A stretch of DNA of 64,000 nt from Diphasiastrum complanatum (taxonomy: Eukaryota; Streptophyta; Lycopodiopsida; Lycopodiales; Lycopodiaceae). The translations under genes were made by a program, and so were the position numbers. The notes beneath the pieces are model-generated. The model had not been told where the DNA came from and made no database searches. It saw only the letters and a list, made by a program, of their open reading frames with translations. Shown here one piece after another: positions 56,101-64,000 of this stretch; position 1 is the stretch's first letter, and every line of letters begins with the position of its first letter. Location of the stretch: assembly GCA_029204225.1 (NCBI GenBank), contig CM055095.1, positions 21,071,348-21,135,347 of the forward strand, read 5' to 3'.

Positions 56101-56790
56101 GGAAATGGCATCCGACAATGAATATGATCCAAAAGAGGTAACTATACAAATTACATTTTTGCTTTGAATTCGTAATATTTCAGCTATTTTGAAAGTTGAA
56201 AGCTGAGGTGTCTTTTTCAAAGCCCTCTTCTAAAATAACCTCATACATGGAAAAAATATATCCAACAACAAAACAAATGTTCTTATTAAACTCTTGTGGT
56301 GCGATCCAAATACGTAAGCAAGGCTTCGAAACAAATTTAGCTCTAAGCAGGTTCATTGACAAAAGAAGCATGAAAGAGATGAATACTTGAATCAATATCA
56401 TGGAGATCTAGTTGAAGTTATATTATATTCTTACTCTTTTGTAACATTATAACATTTTTTTTTTCTAAATGTCTACTTTCCCTCAGCTACTACATAATAT
56501 AGCAATGTTCGATGCCATGTTAAATAAGAGTTATTACACGGCGAGGAATCTTTATTTCGGCTACAAGATTCCAATCGATGATTGGAAAGACATGACTTGT
56601 GCCGAAAAACTGAACACAATCACCATAGATTTGGAGAAAAAAATGGGCCACTTGTCAGATGATGGTACGAAGCTAACAGATGGTCCGATTCAAATTGACA
56701 TAGTTCTGGAGATTATGCAAAGCGGAAGTTTATGCAATAATCACATATCAAGTAAGTGTCTATTGTCATTTGCATTTGTGTGATTATAAA
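56101..56790 (+). CDS. Exon-like ORFs of unknown function between helicase and GIY-YIG
   Basis: Three plus-strand frames look exon-like. The first is short (MASDNEYDPKE, donor GAG|GTAACT at 56,137). The second, about 56,200-56,387, contains SSKITSYMEKIYPTTKQMFL and ends in a stop. The third, from ATG 56,469, is about 90 codons (LNKSYYTARNLYFGYKIPID, then CAEKLNTITIDLEKKMGHLS) and ends at a strong donor CAA|GTAAGT at 56,751. I do not recognise any of them. Their splice-like borders and shared strand suggest one spliced transcription unit leading to the GIY-YIG domain, but I could not join all exons in one frame. Confidence 0.4.
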
Positions 56791-56994
56791 TGATTATTTT
56801 AAATTCATTACATTTAACACAGAATTCCTTGTAGGAAGAATCTTTTCGATCGGCGTTGCCATCTACATCCAGTACACAGGTGAATTTGAGCCATGCAACA
56901 ATCTTCTTCTTCATTTGTAAGCTTTCCATTAAACTAATTCGATTTTTGGTTGTATGAAACAACATTAGCAAGGAAACATCTAAGGTCACGTATT

Positions 56995-57231
56995 CAATCT
57001 ACAAAATAGAGTGAAGAAACACATCGTGTCTACATCGGTCAAACGTGCAATCTGCGACGTCGATTGCAACAGCATGCAAGGCCGTCGCCCAAAAAAATGA
57101 GAAAACACTATTGTGTAAAGCGGTCTTTTTATGAACAATTTCATGGTGAGGTTTTAGATGTTGTCGAAGATAGGAAAGTGGCTAATAAAATTGAAAAGTT
57201 TTTTTTATGTTCGACATTACAAATCGACTAG
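56995..57231 (+). pseudogene. GIY-YIG endonuclease domain
   Basis: It begins after an acceptor-like CTAAG with VTYSIYKIE (GIY-like strand). After a one-base frame change it continues THRVYIGQTCNLRRRLQQHA, the YIG motif with the conserved Arg. It ends with VANKIEKFFL, holding a Glu at 57,193-57,195 where the family's metal-binding Glu sits, and a stop at 57,229. The length (about 75 residues) and motif spacing fit a GIY-YIG nuclease. The frame change between the two motifs means it is broken, or that a splice border is misplaced. It lies 370 bp before the pfkB start codon on the same strand. Confidence 0.78.
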
Positions 57232-57600
57232 CAAGCTTGGATACAACAAACTCAGATGTACTCCTATAAATTCAAAGGCATACTGTATTTAAGGAGACGC
57301 AAATTTTTGTAATTATGTTCAATGCTAGTATGTTTGTTTCTTCCACCTCGCCATAGCAATTCCTCCATCGCCATCACCTTCGCGAGCGGCAGTTGCTCCT
57401 CCTTATTGCTCCTCCTTATTGGAAGCGGCTACCTGCAATGGCACCTGTTTTCTATGGAGGATTTGCAAAGCTGGAGGCCGGGGGATGGTGCTGCTGCTGG
57501 ATCGTAACTTTGCGGCTTAGGTTTTCCATTCTATTTTCAGTTTTGTGCAGCTAGGGTTTTGATGCTTGTGCGGAATTCCATGAGGCGAGTGTTCTGAGCC
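57232..57600 (+). promoter_or_regulatory. Upstream region of the pfkB gene
   Basis: Composition changes from AT-rich to GC-rich at about 57,340, marking the probable 5' UTR. One telo-box-like CTAGGGTTTT lies at 57,551. No TATA box is clear. The short frame at 57,322-57,507 is likely chance. Confidence 0.45.
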
Positions 57601-58140
57601 ATGGCTGCTGTAAGCCGCTTCTGCCATTATGTCCACACCTCTCCAACCGCATGGGAGGGGTTTGTCACTGGTAGCGCCTGCGGCACAGGAAGGCCATGGC
57701 CTTCTGCTTTTGAACTAAACCTTGCAATGAGTCATTCTTTACTATCGCTGTGTCAGCAAAGGTTTTTTTCCAAGAGGGGTACGTTTAATTTTACACTGCA
57801 GGAGGGGTTACTATCTCTGAGTTATGGCTGTGCGAGTTGCAAACCTAGACTATCGGGGTTTCGAGATGGCCGTGTGCAAGCAAAATGCCAAGGAGTACAG
57901 ACTCCGTTGGATGAGCCAGTTGCGCTTCAGAAGACTCTGACAAAAGAACTCTCCGACTACACATTCGTTCGACCGGTGTTAGATGGCAGCAACAAGCTGG
58001 AGAGAACTGATTGCATAGATGTGGCTGTTTTGGGGAATCTTTGTCTGGACATCGTGTTGAACGTGCCTTCTCTACCGCCTAACGAACTGGCAGAAAAGTA
58101 TAAGTATATGCAGCGATTGGTGGCTTCTCCGCCTGATGAG
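57601..58140 (+). CDS. pfkB carbohydrate kinase (NARA5-type), exon 1
   Basis: 180 codons from ATG (GAGCCATGGCTG context) to SPPDE, donor GATGAG|GTTAAA, phase 0. Residues 1 to about 60 lack homology, are Ser/Ala/Arg-rich with few acidic residues, and look like a plastid transit peptide. The conserved domain starts at IDVAVLGNLCLDIVLNVPSL (139-158), typical of the plant pfkB subfamily that includes NARA5 of Arabidopsis, a protein needed for Rubisco accumulation. pfkB kinases phosphorylate sugars or nucleosides; the substrate of this subfamily is not established. The catalytic GAGD-type motif lies in exons beyond the window. The NARA5 assignment is from memory of the family signature. Confidence 0.85.
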
Positions 58141-60969
58141 GTTAAATTTGCCATTATGAAGTTTTTTTTCAGCCTGATTGCATACACAGTGATTTGATCT
58201 TAAGTAAAACCCTCCTGTTGTTGTTTTTCAACTTAGCAATGGAAATTTACATGACAAACCAGAGTTTCAAAGAATCACAATTTTGAACTTTTTTGATACC
58301 GTTCAAATCAAGTTTCTGAAATGCCAAAATTTCTATGGTTTTCGAAAATTTTGAAAATCTATATATTTCTTTGAAGTGGTTTGTTGGGAGCTTTGTTCAA
58401 ACTTGTACAAAAATTTCTGAGTGTTGTATATCTGTCTTTTATACACATTGCAAAGGTGCTAGGTAAGACAAACAAGGAGACAGATTGCCATATCAATTTC
58501 TTGAAGTTTTGTTACTAGAAACTAGTCTAAACGCCGGGTCAAAAAGCAGTGGACTCCCTAGAAATTTCGGTTTGGGGCTCTAGATCTATGTATTAAATTT
58601 GTCTTGAGTCAAACTATGTAGAGAATTATGCAGGATTGGGCCTAGCATTTATTTATGAAATGTAGCAATTTTTAGCAGCCTTTATTTGAGAAACAAGGAC
58701 TTATGAGTAGTACACGAGAAGGGATCATAATAAGAAATCATTGACAAGATAGGCACTTTTGTATTTCATGTCTTTCCTTGCTAGGACTTCCACCAGATTT
58801 AGTTTCACTGAGCATGGGTTTGATGACACTCTAACTTTCTCTTTGCCTCTCTCCCAATAGATTTGCAAAATACAATTTAGGCATGAAGCTAATAATTGAT
58901 ATTATCACTTTAAAAAGGACTTTGTATATTGGCTTGAATGAGTTTTGTTAACATTATGTGGATTGTCATAGGGTTTGGAATGGTAATTATCACCTTCTGT
59001 GATCAGGTTGGTAAGGTGTGTTATTATCCATTATCTTTTCTTCACTGTGAACAAAAGGAATCTCAGGAAAATCTCTTTCAATATTATTGAGCTTCTTTCA
59101 ATCCTAAACATTTTCAATAAGTCATCAACCTTTTCATGCCAAGTGACTTACATTTCTTCCAATTACAAGAAAACACGACGACTCAAATTTTATTCAAGTA
59201 CCATTTGGTCTCAACATCCACTACATATTAGCTAGTTTTTGTACACTCCAAAGCACTTCCTCAAACCTTCTCCAAATTGGCTAGTATTTGTGCTTTTTGA
59301 AGGCATAAGTCGTCACCTTTCATGACATCTTGGTACTACACAAAGCATTGGATTACTGACCCACCACACAATTGCATGTATAGAACGATATGTTTTGCAT
59401 TAAAAAGGTGGTAATTATGGTAATAACTTCTCAATATAAATATATATGTTTCTATGTTTGTTGATCTCTTTTTGTAGCTTTTGGATGTTGACATTTTTGT
59501 TGTTTCTTCTTTCTTAATAATTATTGATCTTGTTGTTTCTTCTTCTTGGGCTTATACAATTTAGCAGTATCTTCTTCAATGTATGCATTGTTTTGGTTCC
59601 TGTTTTTGTGTAGACATTTTTGTAGCTTGTTCTTCCTCAACATATCCATTTTTGTAACATTTTGTCTTTTATCTTAAATTTTTGTGAAACATTGTGAATA
59701 ATCTTTCTTTCTAGATGTAGAGGTGGATACGTAATTAGTGCGTATGCTATTGTTCTATGGTACCCTGGGCCCATTCTTATAGACCCCTAATATACCTAAT
59801 TGTTTACCTTGAATTCATTTAGTTGCTAGTATGCCATTTTGCATGGACCTATACATAGTTAGGGACCTAGCTATTTGGTGGGCTACCCAACAAGTGGCCT
59901 CTATATAGTATAAATAGCATATGACCACAAACACAGAGAGCTTCTATGAGGGAGACTGTCGGGCAATCCTTCCTTCAACCTTGTAGGAGGGCCTTCTCAT
60001 TCGCAACAGTGATTTGCGATTGATATCATTGAGAAAGGTTTGACTTTAAAATAATTAATGGTTTCATCCATAATGGAACATTGTGTCTTGATGGATGAAA
60101 AGTAGAAATTTTTTTGTGCCTGTTATTACTAAATGGGTGTAATTGAAAATATATATTGTTATAAGTACCTTTTCTTTGGGTTCAACTAGTTGCACATTGA
60201 GAACTAACCACTTTTTTCGTATTAGGCTTGTTTTCTAGAGCTAATTTAAAATAACGTTTGGAGAGGAATAAGTATCCTCCAACCTATTGTACCTTATGGG
60301 AGGCTTTACGGACCTAATTCGGTCTTCTCTCTTTTCTTGTCTCTACCTTGAGAGTTTCTCATGTAATACAACGTAATTCATTTTTCCTTAAGGTGCTCAA
60401 TATTAGAAAATTACGAGGCCTCAAACAAAGATAGCAATGGCCAATTGTTTTAGTTTCAACTCATGTATTCTTTTGACGTAGTGCTTGGTTCAAAGGAAAG
60501 CTTATTGGTAATCTATGAACACTTTTCCTTGATATGACATGCGTAAAGGTGAAGACGTCCTTCCGTAGTGCACAATTATGGAGCTATGAATGATTTTATT
60601 CTTGCAGATTATTCTCTTGAAATTATGTCAAGGAAAGCAATAGCATGATGCTGAACTTGAATCACTAGAATTTAAGGGCCAATGATTCAATGTATTTCCA
60701 TCATAAGGTTTTTTTTTAGAATTTTATAGATTTGAAAGATAAGCCTTATTATGGTAATGCTTTGATGGTTGTAATCATCATCTTCAAATATGTTACATGC
60801 AAAGGACATGATATGAAATCTGAATCACTAGAATATAGGTTTGATGCTTTGATGTGTGTGGCTACTTGAGCTAAATTGGTAGTTGCAAATTGTCATTTAT
60901 ATGAGTTGCCTGCTTTTTTAAGCAATTGTGTTGCATTTAAACTCACATGAAGTGGTCTTTCATTATTAG
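58141..60969 (+). other. pfkB intron 1
   Basis: 2,829 bp between donor GTTAAA and acceptor TTATTAG. It is AT-rich, with no transposon coding sequence recognised. The intact domain continuity across it (SPPDE|GSWEAGGN) supports the borders. Confidence 0.8.
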
Positions 60970-61220
60970 GGGTCATGGGAAGCTGGTGGAAACAGCAACT
61001 TTGCAATAGCTGCATCAAGATTAGGTCTTCGAACTGTGACCATTGGGCATGTTGGTCATGAAAAGTTTGGACAATTTCTTGTACAAGCTCTAGAGAAAGA
61101 AGGAATCACTGTGGTTGATATTGAAGATGAGGGTGCTCCTTTGGGAGGAGATGATTATGATGGAAGCACTTTGCTCTGCTGGGTGTTGGTTGACCAGGAG
61201 CACAATCATTCCTTTTGTAG
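60970..61220 (+). CDS. pfkB carbohydrate kinase, exon 2
   Basis: 251 bp starting GSWEAGGNSNFAIAASRLGL and ending CWVLVDQEHNHSFC, donor TTTTGTAG|GTAATT, phase 2. W-E-A-G-G-N is the pfkB substrate-binding glycine motif. VTIGHVGHEKFGQFL followed by ALEKEGI is the expected next strand-helix unit. A short acidic insertion (EDEGAPLGGDDYD) sits where relatives vary. The gene continues to the right past intron 2, which runs beyond the window. Confidence 0.88.
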
Positions 61221-62520
61221 GTAATTGGTCAGTTGTATTATTTCAAATTCCAAAGCATGAGAATTGGTTACCCAGAAAATTTAATATTTGGATCATAAAA
61301 TGAGGTCAAATTTTTGACACAACGGACACTTTAAAGTCAGGAAACGTAAGGATATAGCATGAAATCTCATAAAAATACAAGGAACTTGTGTACACCAAAA
61401 TGAAGGATACACGAGTCAGTTTAGGCTACTCTTGTAGTATATGACTGTTTAATCATAAGTAGTATGATTTCTATGTTTTGAGTTCTTTTTTGCTATAATT
61501 GATTTGATGAAACATAAACTTGATTAGTCTTGCACCAAAAAACATTGGTCATGATTCACATTATAGCTCTAGACCTAAGTGCTACAAAAAACAAGGATCT
61601 GTTAAGTTGAAGCACCATTCAATTCAAGCTATGGCTATGATGTGAGTGTTACACCTTTCACTATAGCTCTTAGTAATCGCATTTCTAAAAATAGTTGTAT
61701 TTGCTTGCTGGGTTTTTTCTCAATCATACACTGTCAAAGATCATAGAATTTTTATGGCTTTTGAGCTTGGAGCTATTGGAAGTTTTTTGCCTAGATCATG
61801 GAAGCAAAAACTTGTGTTCGTACCTATAGCTCCTATCCCATGTGTATAAGCTAAGTGCTACCTTTGGGTGGGTTGAGAGAAATAAAGAAAGTACATTAAT
61901 GTCTTAAGATACCCAATGGTATGTAACATTGCTAAGTACTTCCCAAGTGTGCTTGAAAAAACTGCAGGAGGTAAAACATCTCTTGTAACTAGAGATAAAT
62001 TACTCATCATCTCAAAATAAAAAATGTTACAGCATATTTTTGAGTCATGAATGTCTTGAAGTGCACAACCAACAATGAATATTGGGAAACCTATTGAGAT
62101 GAAGTTATGTACATAAAGGTTAGTCTAAATTACTCATTATCTTAAAATCAAAATTGTTGCAACATACTTTTGAGTCGTGAAAGTTGTGTAGTGCACGTCC
62201 AACAATCAATATTGGGAAACCTAATGAAATAAAGTTATGTTCATAAAAGGTTAGTCTCTTTGATTGTTTGATGTCTACTGTATCTGGCTACATAGAGAAC
62301 CAAAATATGATGTGAGGGAGGTTGTGGTTGTGAGTTGCTAATACCAATGTTGATGGTGTGTAATTGGTACCATGAGGCGGGGTTATAGCTCTTTAGTGTC
62401 GATCTCGATGCCTAAAAGAAATGAGAGAATTGTCATTTGAATCTGGTTCTCTATTCCTTTGGCTAGAGAAAAAGGATGTGATCTCTTTGTGATGTACTAG
62501 GAGCCTAGCATGTATAATCT
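61221..62520 (+). other. pfkB intron 2, left part
   Basis: This is intronic and AT-rich. It contains the 130-bp tandem duplication listed separately. No further pfkB exon was seen before the copia insertion. Confidence 0.65.
61996..62255. repeat. 130-bp tandem duplication
   Basis: Two copies (61,996-62,125 and 62,126-62,255) start TAAATTACTCAT and end GGTTAGTC, with scattered differences. They are clearly duplicated but older than the 80-bp pair at 44.1 kb. Confidence 0.88.
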
Positions 62521-64000
62521 CTCATGTGAGACGTCTCCCGTACTTTAGACAACACATTGTTGATCCTCATATTGAATCAATTCTAGAACTTGTTCACACA
62601 AATTTGTGTGGTCCTATGAAAACTCAGTCTTATGGGGGAGCAGGTTACTTTATGGTGTTTGTTGATGATTATTCTAGGAAGATGTGGATATATCTTCTCA
62701 AGAATAAGTTTTAGGCTTTCAAATATTTCACATGGTTTAAGTTTCAGGTGTTTTGCAAGAATCATGGTATAAAAAGACAATTTGCAAAGTACGGAAACAC
62801 GTCAGCAAAATGGTTTTGCAGAAAGGAAGAATCGGTCTATTGTGGAAATTGCAAGGAGCATGCTTGAAAGTAAGAAACTTCCAAATATGTTTTGGGGTGA
62901 AGCAGTTCAGATAGTGGTTTATCTTTTGAATCCAAGTCCTACAAAAGTTGTAGAAAATTGAACTCCAGAGGAAGCTGATGTAAGTCATTTGAGGGTTTTA
63001 GGAAGTATTTCATATGCTCACATACCTAAGGATTCAAGGATCAAATTGGATTCAAAGGCTACTAAGTGCTTATTTCTTGGTTATGATAGTCAAGAGAAGG
63101 GATAGAGGTTGTATGACTTGGAGGGAAAGAAAGTTTTCATAAGCAGGGATGTAATCTTTGATGAGGATGGATTTCATAAAGATACAAAGATATCTTAAGA
63201 TAGGAAGCAAGATGGAGGAATTTCTATCTTGTGTGACGAGTCATTACAAGAGCTTGAATGAGCACTTGTATCGCCTACAACAATTTAAGTACCTACTACC
63301 CATCCTACATTAGATAATAGAAGATTACCTAGATGGTACTATGAAACTATCAAGGATAGCGTTATCTTGGAACAGGAAGAGTCTAGTACATAGGGAACTA
63401 GGAGATTTGCTAGGCTTGAAAAGCATGGTTAGGATCAACATGAGGAATCGTCATGAGGATGGGGATGTACACTTTGCTTATATGGCTATAGTGTTGGAAA
63501 CCAACGATCCATCTACTTTACAGGAAGCTGAAAGAGAGGATATTTGGAGGAAAGCTATGGATGAGGAGTACAACTCAATCATAACGAACAAGACTAGAGG
63601 CTTGTTCAGTTACCTACAGGTCAAAAGGCTATTGGATGCAAGTGGATCTATAAAATTAAGTATAAATCGGATGGTTCTATAGACAAAAATAAGGCAAGGT
63701 TGGTTGCAAAAGGGTATGCTCAACAAGAAGGAATTGACTATGAAGAAACTTTTGCACCAGATGCTAAGTTAACTACTATGAGGACAATGTTGTCATTGGT
63801 AGCTCAGTTTGGATGGGATATTCAACAAATGGATGTTAAGAGTGCATTCCTAAATGGATTTCTAGAGGAAGTCTACATGGAGCAACCAGAGGGATGCGTA
63901 GTAGCAGGACAGGAAGACATGGTTTGCAATTTGACAAGGCATTATACGGACTTAAGTAAAGCACCAGGGGCATGGTACATGAGGATTGACACATACTTTG
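62521..64000 (+). pseudogene. Ty1/copia integrase-RT remnant, runs off the edge
   Basis: Plus-strand blocks are integrase (LELVHTNLCGPMKTQSYGGA, FVDDYSRKMWIYLLKNK), then after a frame break [33 protein letters not shown] and [10 protein letters not shown] follows (MDEEYNSIITNK, then in another frame [55 protein letters not shown]), ending at 64,000 before the YVDD motif. Stops and frameshifts are frequent upstream, but the RT part from 63,620 is largely open. It lies in pfkB intron 2, sense orientation. Confidence 0.85.

Noticed and set aside
55743-57231. Complete Helitron
   Set aside because: There is a helicase motif, but no Rep HUH motif and no identifiable Helitron 5' TC or 3' CTRR hairpin end in the window. 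The association stays only a hypothesis.
57322-57507. 61-codon ORF upstream of pfkB
   Set aside because: It is in the GC-rich 5' region and has no homology or good context; more likely 5' UTR. An upstream ORF role cannot be judged here.

Overview
This window comes from a large, transposon-rich land-plant nuclear genome. I see two host genes with eukaryotic introns, and almost everything else is LTR retrotransposons, LINEs and simple repeats. One host gene looks plastid-directed (a pfkB kinase of the NARA5 type), so the organism is photosynthetic. The very long repeat-packed introns fit a fern or gymnosperm, but the sequence alone does not fix the lineage.

Host gene 1 (minus strand, 42,404 down to 13,592) is a TraB-domain protein in six phase-0 exons that I assembled by eye: 42,174-42,404; 26,926-26,958 (a 33-bp microexon); 23,943-24,134; 14,183-14,245; 13,894-14,088; 13,592-13,735. 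They join into an open frame of 285 codons. Introns 1, 2 and 3 are about 15.2, 2.8 and 9.7 kb and are filled with nested elements. Three AAACCCTAA telo-boxes lie just upstream of the start. Host gene 2 (plus strand, from 57,601) is the 5' part of a pfkB carbohydrate kinase; exons 1 and 2 are in the window and the rest lies past its right edge.

Layout. 0-3.3 kb: copia RT remnant, an LTR with a tRNA-Asp primer site, microsatellites. 3.2-9.85 kb: two minus-strand copia elements abutting or nested through an LTR-like insert. 10.5 kb: Ty3/gypsy RNase H scrap. 11.3 kb: possible SINE. 13.6-42.4 kb: the TraB gene. Its intron 3 holds a decayed chromovirus, an internally deleted copia, a LINE fragment and a copia gag/integrase remnant. 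Its intron 1 holds a non-autonomous copia derivative (30,635-34,124; TSD CAAGC) with a solo LTR nested in it (TSD CCAAG), two copies of another small LTR family, and a complete, probably recent chromodomain Ty3/gypsy element (34,508-40,825; TSD GAAAG; LTRs differing at one base). 42.9-52.8 kb: microsatellites, a decayed copia, a decayed LINE and another LTR. 52.8-55.77 kb: an unassigned C-rich region. 55.77-57.23 kb: a Pif1-like helicase C-terminus followed by exon-like ORFs and a GIY-YIG nuclease domain, the least familiar locus here. 57.6-64 kb: the pfkB gene, whose intron 2 carries a plus-strand copia running off the edge.

Nothing here works as an operon. The biological story is two host genes kept readable under heavy retrotransposition, with at least one insertion young enough to suggest recent activity.
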